NCBI GenBank assembly: GCA_964570685.1 | Contig: CAZMZC010000011.1 | Location: 1 to 64,000 of the forward strand | Reading direction: 5' to 3' | Length of the DNA stretch: 64,000 nt | DNA from: UBA1189 sp964570685 | GTDB taxonomy: Bacteria > Bacteroidota > Bacteroidia > Bacteroidales > Bacteroidaceae | Part shown: positions 55,504 through 63,187 of the stretch, one piece after another | Layout: every line of letters begins with the position of its first letter | Position numbering within the stretch: position 1 is the first letter of the stretch | The notes under the pieces: generated by a model | The model's database searches: none | What the model saw: only the letters and a program-made list of their open reading frames with translations | Told to the model about the DNA's origin: nothing | Program-made: the position numbers and the translations under genes

Positions 55504-57927
55504 TTAGCCATTCAGATTGTTTAGCTTCATCTCCAAATCCATTTCATCGGCACATAGTACCTGGCGGGGCTTGCTGCCGTCGACGGGGCCTACGATACCC
55601 GCTTTCTCCAGTTGGTCCATGATGCGGCCTGCGCGGTTGTAGCCGATGGAGAACTTGCGCTGGATGAGCGATGTGGAACCCGACTGGTGCACTACGACTA
55701 GGCGTGCCGCATCCTCGAACATGGGGTCGAGGCGCTTGAGGTCGACATCGTCGAGATTACTGCCTTCGCCTGCATTCTCGTCCACATACTCGGGCAGGTA
55801 GAACGCCGTGGGATAGCCCTGCTGCTCGCTGATGTACTTGCCGATGCGCTCCACTTCGGGTGTGTCGACGAAAGCACACTGCACACGCACGGGGTCGCTG
55901 CCCTGAAGGAAGAGCATGTCGCCCTTACCGATGAGCTGGTTGGCTCCGGGGCGGTCGAGGATGGTGCGCGAGTCAATCATGGCCGATACGCGGAAGGCAA
56001 TACGGGCAGGGAAGTTGGCCTTGATGGTACCGGTGATGATGTTCGTCGTGGGACGCTGGGTAGCGATAATCATATGTATACCCACAGCACGGGCCAGCTG
56101 GGCGATGCGGGCAATGGGAAGCTCTACTTCCTTGCCGGCAGTCATGATAAGGTCGCCAAATTCGTCGATGATGACCACGATGTAGGGCATATACTTGTGG
56201 CCCTTCTCGGGGTTGAGTTGGCGGTTGATGAACTTGTCGTTATACTCACGCAGGTTGCGCACACCGGCTGCCTTGAGCAGGTCGTAGCGGGTGTCCATCT
56301 CCACGCAGAGCGACTTGAGGGTCTGCACCACCTTGGTAACATCGGTAATGATGGCATCCTCGCCGTCGGGGAGCTTAGCAAGGAAGTGCTTCTCGATAGA
56401 TGAGTAGATGCTGAGCTCCACCTTCTTGGGGTCGACCATCACGAGCTTCAGCTCGGCGGGGTGCTTCTTGTAGAGGAGCGAGGTAATGATGGCGTTCAGA
56501 CCGACAGACTTACCCTGACCAGTGGCTCCTGCCACGAGGAGGTGGGGCATCTTGCAGAGGTCAAACATGAGTATCTCATTCGTGATGGTCTTGCCGATGG
56601 CTACAGGCAGCTCATAGGTAGACTCCTGGAACTTGCGGCTATTGATGACCGAGTACATCGACACCACTTGGGGATTGGCATTGGGAATCTCTATACCTAT
56701 GGTGCCCTTGCCGGGTATGGGGGCGATGATACGGGTACTGAAGGCGGCAAGCGTCAGGGCGATGTCGTCTTCGAGGTTCTTGATTTTCGAGATGCGCACG
56801 CCGGGGGCAGGGGTAATCTCGTAGAGCGTGATGGTTGGGCCCACGGTGGCCTTGATGGAGGATATCTCAATGCCGAAGTTGCGCAACGCCTGGATGATGC
56901 TGTCTTTCTTGGCATTCTGCTCGTCGCGGTCGACAAGGAAAGCATCATCATTGCCCTTGCTGAGCAAGTCGATGGTGGGGTATTTGTAGCGTGAAAGGTC
57001 GAGCTTAGGATTATAGGGCTCGATAATCTTCTCGGCTACCTCCTCTTCGTTGACCTCGATGGTGAACTCAGCCTCTTCCTCCTGCTTATCGGCGGGGATT
57101 TGTTCTATTGCTTCGGCGGTGACATCGACAATCTCCAGTTCCATATCCTCCTGGCCATCCGATTCCTGATTATCTGTGCTCCACTCTATTTCGGTAGGCT
57201 GCTCCTCGATACTGAAGGGCACCTCTGCGTTCAGGCTATCGCCCTCCTGCACAGGGCCGTCCTTCTCCTCCTCATCCTTGCCCGGAAGCAATGACTTGGG
57301 ATGGAGCAATTTGCGGATAAGTTCTATCGTATTACTTGTGAGGTACATGCAGAACAAGACTGCAATCACTGCCAACAGGATGATGATACCGGGCATACCA
57401 AACTGAGCCTTGAGCCATTCAGACACATTATGACCATGGTAGCCACCCCAGTAAATACCCGAGCCTACAAACCAGCGGTCGACGGTAATGCTCAAGAACA
57501 AGGAACCCCACACGAGGATGGTGGCGCAGCAGATTCCCCAGTGCTTGAGGTTGAACTTGTAGGTGCGCATGAGATTGAGTCCCAGTACCAGCATGAATGC
57601 AGCTATGCAATAGGCCGAAATACCGAAGCAGCCGTTGATGAGGGTCTGCGCAATGTGTGCACCACTGCGCCCGGTAGCGTTCTCCACCTTGTCGGGAGTG
57701 GTATTGGCAAGGGCTTCTGTTACGGTCTGTGGCTCCATAGCGCTTTGGTCGGCACCACCATTGAGGATGAACGAGCTGAAGGCCAGTATCATGTATAGAG
57801 CTACCATCACCAGCAGCAGCCCCACAATGAATTGTGCCGTTTCGTTCTTTATTGCAGTGCGGATACTCTGTATCCACTTGATCTCTTTCTTCACCTTTTC
57901 CTTCTTTGTACTCTTCTGCGTAGCCAT
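55504..57927 (-). CDS. ftsK: DNA translocase FtsK/SpoIIIE
   Basis: Septum-located ATPase that pumps chromosomal DNA during division. 807 aa. N-terminal part with about four membrane helices (about 33-55, 88-113, 128-150, 170-195), an acidic linker (about 215-305; KDEEEKDGPVQEGDSLNAEV, DMELEIVDVTAEAIEQ) much shorter than in E. coli FtsK, then the motor: alpha domain (VGPTITLYEITPAPGVRISKI), Walker A AGATGQGKSVGL (about 465), Walker B YIVVIIDEFGDLIM and RPTTNIITGTIKANFPARIAFRV. The C-terminal gamma winged helix (SIGYNRAGRIMDQLEKAGIVGP) recognises KOPS-like sites. Head of the ftsK-lolA-trxB set. Confidence 0.97.
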   Translation of the reverse strand: MATQKSTKKEKVKKEIKWIQSIRTAIKNETAQFIVGLLLVMVALYMILAFSSFILNGGADQSAMEPQTVTEALANTTPDKVENATGRSGAHIAQTLINGCFGISAYCIAAFMLVLGLNLMRTYKFNLKHWGICCATILVWGSLFLSITVDRWFVGSGIYWGGYHGHNVSEWLKAQFGMPGIIILLAVIAVLFCMYLTSNTIELIRKLLHPKSLLPGKDEEEKDGPVQEGDSLNAEVPFSIEEQPTEIEWSTDNQESDGQEDMELEIVDVTAEAIEQIPADKQEEEAEFTIEVNEEEVAEKIIEPYNPKLDLSRYKYPTIDLLSKGNDDAFLVDRDEQNAKKDSIIQALRNFGIEISSIKATVGPTITLYEITPAPGVRISKIKNLEDDIALTLAAFSTRIIAPIPGKGTIGIEIPNANPQVVSMYSVINSRKFQESTYELPVAIGKTITNEILMFDLCKMPHLLVAGATGQGKSVGLNAIITSLLYKKHPAELKLVMVDPKKVELSIYSSIEKHFLAKLPDGEDAIITDVTKVVQTLKSLCVEMDTRYDLLKAAGVRNLREYNDKFINRQLNPEKGHKYMPYIVVIIDEFGDLIMTAGKEVELPIARIAQLARAVGIHMIIATQRPTTNIITGTIKANFPARIAFRVSAMIDSRTILDRPGANQLIGKGDMLFLQGSDPVRVQCAFVDTPEVERIGKYISEQQGYPTAFYLPEYVDENAGEGSNLDDVDLKRLDPMFEDAARLVVVHQSGSTSLIQRKFSIGYNRAGRIMDQLEKAGIVGPVDGSKPRQVLCADEMDLEMKLNNLNG

Positions 57928-58124
57928 ATCCTTATCGTGTATACTCTATATAATACTTGAATTTGCAAAGTTATGAATACTTTCGCTTTTTCACAAGACA
58001 TCAACCCTGAATTCTTTCACCGCCATTTGCAGCAATTAACATCCTTTAGACAATAATAGAGGCTACAACTCGCTGCAATCTATCTTTCTTGCCCCACTGC
58101 TTTTATTTTTCGCTCGTTTTTTCG

Positions 58125-58132
58125 TATCTTTG
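58125..58132 (+). promoter_or_regulatory. -7 promoter element of the DUF5063-exonuclease-RlmI operon
   Basis: TATCTTTG followed by C lies 23 bp before the start at 58156. The -33 region is only TTTTTCG. Confidence 0.6.
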
Positions 58133-58155
58133 CAATAAATTAGAGAGAGAGTCTT

Positions 58156-58698
58156 ATGAAACATGCATCACAAGTAATATTTGAACGCAACTCGGTAGAG
58201 TTCGTCACCGTAGCGGCAGAGTATTGCGCTTTCATCGAACGCAGCGAAGGACAAAAGCGAGCAGAGTTTGTAGATACACTGCTCAAGATACTACCTTTAT
58301 TATATATCAAGGCATCAATGATTCCCGAATGCGAGGTGATGGGCGAAGATGGACTGGAGGCCTTTGTCACCGAGGATGACTACGAGGTGATACGCTTGAA
58401 CCTGCAGGAGCTGATGGCCGATCGCGACGACTATCTCGACGTGTTCGTAGAAGACATGAAATACAGCGACACGCCCATACGCAAGAGCATCGCCGAAGAC
58501 CTCACGGACATATACCAGGTGGTAAAGGACTTCGTATGCCAGTTCCGCAGCGGACTCAACGAGACGATGCACGATGCACTGGCACAGTGCCGAGAGCACT
58601 TTATCGGCTATTGGGGACAGACGCTGGTCAACACAATGCGTGCCCTGCACGAGGTGAAATACAACAGCACGGAAGAAGAGGAGGAGATAGATGATTGA
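58156..58698 (+). CDS. DUF5063 domain protein
   Basis: A 180-aa acidic, helical cytosolic protein (FERNSVEFVTVAAEYCAFIERSEGQKRAEFVDTLLKILPLLYIKASMIP; VTEDDYEVIRLNLQELMADRDDYLDVF) ending in a Glu/Asp run (EEEEEIDD). It matches my memory of DUF5063, which in Bacteroidetes is found upstream of a 3'-5' exonuclease, as here. The next gene overlaps it by 8 bp, implying translational coupling. No biochemical function known. Confidence 0.8.
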   Translation: MKHASQVIFERNSVEFVTVAAEYCAFIERSEGQKRAEFVDTLLKILPLLYIKASMIPECEVMGEDGLEAFVTEDDYEVIRLNLQELMADRDDYLDVFVEDMKYSDTPIRKSIAEDLTDIYQVVKDFVCQFRSGLNETMHDALAQCREHFIGYWGQTLVNTMRALHEVKYNSTEEEEEIDD

Positions 58699-59305
58699 GA
58701 TAGCCAGCAACATCGCCAAAGCAGACATCGCCGAGATGCCCACCGACCTCTTCAGCGGACGCATCATCGTGATACATACCGCGGCCGATGTAGAAAAAGC
58801 CATGAGCTACCTGAAGAACTTCTCCATTCTGGGCATCGACACGGAGACCCGCCCCAGCTTTGCCAAAGGCAAGACCTACGAGGTGTCACTGATGCAGGTA
58901 TCGACCGAAGATACTTGCTTCCTCTTCCGACTCAACTACATAGGTATGCCCAGCGCTCTTATCGAGTTGCTGCAAAGCAATCAGCTCAAGGTGGGACTCT
59001 CACTAAAAGATGACATCCATAGCCTGCATCGCAAACACAGCTTTGAGCCCAACGGATTCCTCGACTTGCAAGGCTACGTAAAAGAGATGGGCATCGAAGC
59101 ACAGAGCCTGCAGAAGATATACGCTCTGCTTTTCAAGAAGAAAATCTCAAAATCGCAGCGACTCACCAACTGGGAAGCCGATGTGCTCACCGACCGGCAA
59201 AAGGGCTATGCCGCCACAGATGCTTGGGCCTGCATACGTATATATAAGTACCTTGAGGAGCTGAAACGCGGACAGGGTTACCGTGTGGTAAGGGTAGAAC
59301 TTTAA
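58691..59305 (+). CDS. 3'-5' exonuclease (DEDDy, RNase D-like)
   Basis: A 204-aa single-domain nuclease. The Exo I motif is ILGIDTETRPSFAKG (about 46-60, D and E), Exo II is VGLSLKDDIHSL (Asp about 106), and Exo III is GYAATDAWACIRIYKYL (Tyr-Ala-Ala-Thr-Asp, about 176), so it is of the DEDDy type seen in RNase D and WRN-like enzymes. It lacks HRDC domains, so it is the short form. Its start overlaps the DUF5063 stop; the rRNA methyltransferase gene follows after 54 bp that contain AATTGAGAGTTAAAAATTAAG low-complexity sequence. Substrate (RNA or DNA) unknown. Confidence 0.9.
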   Translation: MIEIASNIAKADIAEMPTDLFSGRIIVIHTAADVEKAMSYLKNFSILGIDTETRPSFAKGKTYEVSLMQVSTEDTCFLFRLNYIGMPSALIELLQSNQLKVGLSLKDDIHSLHRKHSFEPNGFLDLQGYVKEMGIEAQSLQKIYALLFKKKISKSQRLTNWEADVLTDRQKGYAATDAWACIRIYKYLEELKRGQGYRVVRVEL

Positions 59306-59359
59306 ATTGAGAGTTAAAAATTAAGAATTGGAAATTAGCGACTTAAAGGCTAAAAACAT

Positions 59360-60574
59360 ATGTACAAGACCGTATACCTAAAGAAGGGAAAGGAAGAGTC
59401 ACTTGGACGTTTCCACCCGTGGATATTCTCCGGTGCCATCCACCACATAGCAGGTCGCCCCGAAGAGGGCGACGTAGTGCGCATCCTCAGTGCCGACGGA
59501 CGTTTCCTCGCCGTGGGCCACGTGCAGATAGGCAGCATAGCCGTGCGTGTGCTCTCGTTTGAAGACATCACCATCGACCGCGCTTTCTGGTTCGAGCGCC
59601 TCCGCGCAGCCTACGATGTGCGCAGAAGCATATTCCCTCAATGGAATAATTCAGAATCCAAAATCCAGAATTCAAAATTGACCAACGCCTTCCGCCTCGT
59701 CCACGGCGAGGGCGACGGCCTGCCCGGCTTGGTCATTGACGTATACGACCGCACGGCAGTGATGCAGGCTCACTCGGTGGGTATGCACGTGAGCCGCCAC
59801 GAGATTGCTGATGCGCTGGCCGAAGTGCTCGACGGCGTCATCGACAACATCTACTACAAGTCAGAGACCACGCTGGCCTACAAGGCATCGGAGGATGGAG
59901 GAAACGGATTCCTCAAGGGAAGTCTAGCCACAGCCAGCGATATCGCTATAGAGAACGGACTGCGCTTCCATGTAGACTGGTTAGGCGGACAAAAGACGGG
60001 TTTCTTCGTGGACCAACGCGAAAACCGTGCCCTGCTCGAACGCTACTCACAGGGGCGCAAGGTACTCAATATGTTCTGCTACACAGGCGGTTTCTCCTTC
60101 TACGCCATGCGTGGCGGTGCCGAACTGGTGCACTCGGTAGACTCCTCATCACGCGCCATCGACATCACCCGCGCCAATGTGGAGCTCAACTTCCCCGGCG
60201 ACACGCGCCACGAAGCCTTTGCCGAGGACGCCTTCAAGTACCTCGACCGTATGGGCGACCAGTACGACCTCATCATCCTCGACCCACCAGCCTTTGCCAA
60301 GCACAAGGATGCCCTGCGCAATGCGCTCATGGGCTACCGCAAGCTCAATGCCAAGGCTTTCGAGAAGATACGCCCCGGCGGCACCCTCTTCACCTTCTCC
60401 TGCTCGCAGGTGGTGACGAAGGACAATTTCCGCACCGCAGTGTTCACCGCTGCTGCCATGTCGGGCCGTCGTGTACGCATCCTGCACCAGCTCACCCAAC
60501 CTGCCGACCACCCCGTCAGCATCTACCATCCCGAAGGCGAATACCTCAAAGGACTGGTATTATACGTAGAGTAG
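59360..60574 (+). CDS. rlmI: class I rRNA methyltransferase, RlmI-like, with repeat-encoded insert
   Basis: SAM-dependent methyltransferase related to RlmI (m5C1962 of 23S rRNA), 404 aa. N-terminal PUA domain (YLKKGKEESLGRFHPWIFSGAI, 1-80), linker domain, Rossmann core: KVLNMFCYTGGFSFYAMRGGA (about 233-253), DPPAFAKHK (about 313) and FSCSQVVTKDNF with the catalytic Cys (about 350). Residues 94-107 (QWNNSESKIQNSKLT) interrupt the segment between DVRRSIF and NAFRLVHGEGDGLPG; they are encoded by 59640-59682, a run of ATTCAGAATCCAAAATCCAG that matches intergenic AATTCAGAATTC repeats. The insert sits at a surface loop of variable length. The gene is last in the DUF5063 operon and is closed by a terminator at 60613. 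Confidence 0.9.
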   Translation: MYKTVYLKKGKEESLGRFHPWIFSGAIHHIAGRPEEGDVVRILSADGRFLAVGHVQIGSIAVRVLSFEDITIDRAFWFERLRAAYDVRRSIFPQWNNSESKIQNSKLTNAFRLVHGEGDGLPGLVIDVYDRTAVMQAHSVGMHVSRHEIADALAEVLDGVIDNIYYKSETTLAYKASEDGGNGFLKGSLATASDIAIENGLRFHVDWLGGQKTGFFVDQRENRALLERYSQGRKVLNMFCYTGGFSFYAMRGGAELVHSVDSSSRAIDITRANVELNFPGDTRHEAFAEDAFKYLDRMGDQYDLIILDPPAFAKHKDALRNALMGYRKLNAKAFEKIRPGGTLFTFSCSQVVTKDNFRTAVFTAAAMSGRRVRILHQLTQPADHPVSIYHPEGEYLKGLVLYVE

Positions 60575-60612
60575 GCCGAAAACCTCACAAAATTATAGAT
60601 TGCAATTAAAAA

Positions 60613-60644
60613 CTACGGATTGGCTTTTAATCCGTAGCTTTATA
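60613..60644 (+). terminator. terminator of the rlmI operon
   Basis: CTACGGATT (60613-60621) pairs with AATCCGTAG (60629-60637), 7-nt loop, followed by CTTTATA. Confidence 0.8.
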
Positions 60645-60704
60645 CCTTCCAAATAGAAAAAAAGCATAAAATAGTGTTATAAACACACTTTTTCTTCAAA
60701 AAAG

Positions 60705-60735
60705 TTTGCAGGTTTAAAAATAAGCCGTACCTTTG
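60705..60735 (+). promoter_or_regulatory. promoter of small RNA 1
   Basis: TTTG (60705-60708), 19 bp, TACCTTTG (60728-60735): full consensus. Confidence 0.85.
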
Positions 60736-60739
60736 CACT

Positions 60740-60806
60740 GTGTTTTTCATGGTATTAGATTTTTAAAGTTGGAAGATTGGTCGTCGGGATGACGACCTTC
60801 TTTTTT
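60740..60806 (+). ncRNA. small RNA gene, copy 1 of a tandem pair
   Basis: Starts just below a consensus promoter and ends in a terminator (GGTCGTC 60779-60785, loop GGGAT, GACGACC 60791-60797, TTCTTTTTT). 65 nt are identical to copy 2 at 60986-61050. It contains CATGGTATTAGATTTTTAAAG, in which an ATG opens a five-codon frame (MVLDF), so a leader-peptide/attenuator reading is possible, but no gene follows on this strand. I recall similar CATGGTATTAGATTT sequences in other Bacteroidales but cannot verify this. Size about 65 nt; function unknown. Confidence 0.65.
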
Positions 60807-60950
60807 ATATCCCCCTACTCGGCAAACCCTTCTTTTCGTAATTATTTTTCACTTTCCATCTCAAATACCTACGAAAATGTAAATTTTAGTCTAAAACATA
60901 AGAGCAAAGCGTTAAAAAGTGTAAGTTCGACACTTTTTTCTTCGAAAAAG

Positions 60951-60981
60951 TTTGCTGGTATAAAAAAAAACTGTACCTTTG
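60951..60981 (+). promoter_or_regulatory. promoter of small RNA 2
   Basis: TTTG (60951-60954), 19 bp, TACCTTTG (60974-60981). The flanks (CTTCnAAAAAGTTTGC.GGT.TAAAAA) are also shared with copy 1. Confidence 0.85.
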
Positions 60982-60985
60982 CATC

Positions 60986-61051
60986 GTGTTTTTCATGGTA
61001 TTAGATTTTTAAAGTTGGAAGATTGGTCGTCGGGATGACGACCTTCTTTTA
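60986..61051 (+). ncRNA. small RNA gene, copy 2 of a tandem pair
   Basis: Displaced by exactly 246 bp from copy 1 and identical to it over 65 nt, including terminator stem GGTCGTC/GACGACC (61025-61043) and T-run. Promoter spacing is also identical. The spacer between copies (60807-60950) holds no gene. Complete conservation of the transcribed part against only partial conservation upstream suggests that the RNA itself is under selection or the duplication is recent. Confidence 0.65.
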
Positions 61052-61194
61052 TTTTAAGCCTACACCTAACCCTCCCCACTTCTCATCATCCTCGCACGCA
61101 AGTCCTTGCAGGATCCTCACACGTAAGGCCAAAACAAAAAAAAGGCAGGACACCCATGGTGCCCTACCCTATCATACACATAGCTGTTGCTCTG

Positions 61195-62496
61195 TCAGCG
61201 TATCAGCTTGAAGGTCTTGTCGCCTTGGCGCACCACGTAGATGCCCGCAGGCAGATTATCCGTAGAGGTACCTACCAGCACGCCATTAAGGTTGTATACC
61301 TGCAGGGCATCATGATGCCTAAGCACTGTGCCAATCGAGGTGTTCACATTCTGATAGTCGCCATAGACAATACGATGACCATAAGTATACTCTGCCGAGA
61401 TGAGTTGACCGATGCTGTTGTACGTGGGAGTCCAGTCCTCACCAATCATCTCCGTGAGGTTGCCGTCGGCATCGTAAGTGTAGGTGAAGCGGTTGCCGGC
61501 ACCCAGCTCGCCATCGTAGTAACGCTCGAAGGAGAGTTCGTTGCCCCGCTCGTCGCACTTGCGCTCGGCATACTCGGTAGAGATTTCCTTCTCGGTAATC
61601 TCGCCATTCTCGTCGCCATCGTTATGGATGACAAACTGCTCGCGGTAGCTGCCGTTGTCATCGAGCGACACATAGGTGTGTATCTCCTTCTTCTTGGTGC
61701 CCACGGTATAGTCTATTACCGCCTCAAAGTCGGGCTTGCCCTCCACGTAGGTCACCGTCAAGGTGCCGGCATGGGTGCTGCCCTTGTAGAGCTCGGCATA
61801 CTTCATGCGGTTGGGCCCGATGAGCATCGTGTTCACATCCTGATAGAGCTGTCCGTCGGTATCTTGCCACTGTATATTCTTATAGGTATTGGCACGCCCC
61901 CAGGTAGTGACGCCTGTAGCGGCATCGTGGCCCGAGGCCGACTGTATGGAGTAGCTATCGGCCTTTCCGTCGGCACCATAGGTGATGGTGGTCTTCGTAT
62001 GGGGCATGATGGCTGCCACGTGTGTGAAGTACGACTTGATGATGATGGAGGTAATATTGCCATCGGCATTGCGCTCCACTTCACGGAAGTTGCTGCCGTC
62101 GGTCATCACCCAGTCCTGCTCCACCTGGTCCCAGGTGTACTTGGCATGCTCCACGTTGAACTCAGGGGCGATGGGGTCGTAGCCGTCGGTAATCTTCTCT
62201 GAGGACTGGTACTCGCCCCAGTCTTCGGAGCCGTACTCAATGACGACGCTCGTCTGCCTGCCCTCGGCATCGTGCATGAAGGTGCGACGCTCGCTACCTC
62301 CGTCCTCGGTCTTTATCTGCAGGTACAGATTGCCGGCGGTATCGTACGTTTTCTTGAGGGTAATCATCTTGATCCATCCATCCGTGCCGTACTCATAATA
62401 CTCCTCGGAGCATGAGCGGATAATGGGGTCGGTGGCCTGTGCCATCAGCACAGCCGTACATAGCAAGGTGGTTGCAAATAGAGTAAATCTTTTCAT
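61195..62496 (-). CDS. secreted YD/RHS-like repeat protein with T9SS-type sorting tail
   Basis: A 433-aa exported protein from the ATG with complement 62494-62496 (MKRFTLFATTLLCTAVLMAQ signal peptide). The body has loose YD-type repeats (KTYDTAGNLYLQIKTEDG, RNADGNITSIIIKSY, YTYDADGNLTEMIGED, YNSIGQLISAEYTYG) that form beta hairpins in secreted Bacteroidetes proteins. The end (VYNLNGVLVGTSTDNLPAGIYVVRQGDKTFKLIR) is a typical type-A T9SS sorting domain, so the protein is probably surface-attached or released. No enzymatic motif is seen. Function unknown. Confidence 0.85.
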   Translation of the reverse strand: MKRFTLFATTLLCTAVLMAQATDPIIRSCSEEYYEYGTDGWIKMITLKKTYDTAGNLYLQIKTEDGGSERRTFMHDAEGRQTSVVIEYGSEDWGEYQSSEKITDGYDPIAPEFNVEHAKYTWDQVEQDWVMTDGSNFREVERNADGNITSIIIKSYFTHVAAIMPHTKTTITYGADGKADSYSIQSASGHDAATGVTTWGRANTYKNIQWQDTDGQLYQDVNTMLIGPNRMKYAELYKGSTHAGTLTVTYVEGKPDFEAVIDYTVGTKKKEIHTYVSLDDNGSYREQFVIHNDGDENGEITEKEISTEYAERKCDERGNELSFERYYDGELGAGNRFTYTYDADGNLTEMIGEDWTPTYNSIGQLISAEYTYGHRIVYGDYQNVNTSIGTVLRHHDALQVYNLNGVLVGTSTDNLPAGIYVVRQGDKTFKLIR

Positions 62497-62833
62497 ATCG
62501 TTCTGTCGTTTATAAATAGGGCACAAAGTAACAGCTTTTTTCTCAGATATAAAACAAGTTAACTATCTTTTTTACGCATCGTTACAAGAGGTGATGTGCG
62601 GGATGTGCAGGGGCGTAATATTTGTCAATGCCACCGCAGCCATGACAAGTTTGTTCGCGCGGGTTTTGTTGACGAAGCTGTCGAGGCGTCTCTGAAACTC
62701 CTCGGCCGCTTTCATCGGAGCAAAGGCATAAAACTCCCCGGTGCGATGAAAGCCTATTCCCTGTTTTTTATGAGAAAGTAGAAAAAAAAGCTGTACCTTT
62801 GTTCGTTAAACAAAACGAAAGGTACACTGCCCT
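62497..62833. other. 337-bp spacer with a 10-bp stem hairpin and a promoter
   Basis: GCTTTCATCG (62708-62717) and CGATGAAAGC (62744-62753) form a stem around a 26-nt loop that contains a further GGAG/CTCC pair. A TACCTTTG box at 62794-62801 serves the gene at 62834. The short frame 62596-62781 is not supported as a gene. Confidence 0.55.
62794..62801 (+). promoter_or_regulatory. -7 promoter element of the YjbR gene
   Basis: TACCTTTG, 33 bp above the start codon at 62834; no good -33 element is visible. Confidence 0.6.
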
Positions 62834-63184
62834 ATGAACATAGAAGACATCCGCGAATATTGCTTGCAGAAGAGCCATACCGATGAGGCCTTCCCGTTTG
62901 ATGACACCACACTGGTATTCAGGGTAATGGGCAAGATATTTGCCTGCTTTGACCTGAACAACCCCCGTTTGGTAGTACTGAAGTGTGCCCCCGACTATGC
63001 ACTGGAGCTGCGCGAACATTACGATGGCATCGAAGGGGCCTGGCACTGGAACAAGAAGTACTGGAACCAGATACACCTCGACCGCGATGTGCCCGGCTCG
63101 CTCCTGCGCACCCTCATTGACCACTCCTACGAGGAGGTCTGCAAGAAGATTCCGCGGAAGATACGGGAGCAGTACGCCCAATAA
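62834..63184 (+). CDS. MmcQ/YjbR family DNA-binding-fold protein
   Basis: A 116-aa protein of the YjbR (CyaY-like fold) family, start MNIEDIREYCLQKSHTDEAFPFD. Family segments are visible in order: EAFPFDDTTLVFRVMGKIFACFDL, LKCAPDYALELREHYDGIEGAWHWNKKYWNQIHLD, and SYEEVCKKIPRKIREQY at the end. Length is usual. Role poorly known; a DNA-binding role was proposed from fold. It converges with the metY-like gene, stop to stop 3 bp apart. Confidence 0.92.
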   Translation: MNIEDIREYCLQKSHTDEAFPFDDTTLVFRVMGKIFACFDLNNPRLVVLKCAPDYALELREHYDGIEGAWHWNKKYWNQIHLDRDVPGSLLRTLIDHSYEEVCKKIPRKIREQYAQ

Positions 63185-63187
63185 TCC

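Noticed and set aside
60777..61211. + strand frames starting at the small-RNA terminators (MVVGMTTFF)
   Set aside because: They start at TTG codons within the terminator stems of the two small RNAs and are repeat artefacts.
62596..62781. 61-codon + strand frame (MRDVQGRNICQCHRSHDKF)
   Set aside because: It crosses the hairpin at 62708-62753 and has no promoter, partner or recognisable pattern.
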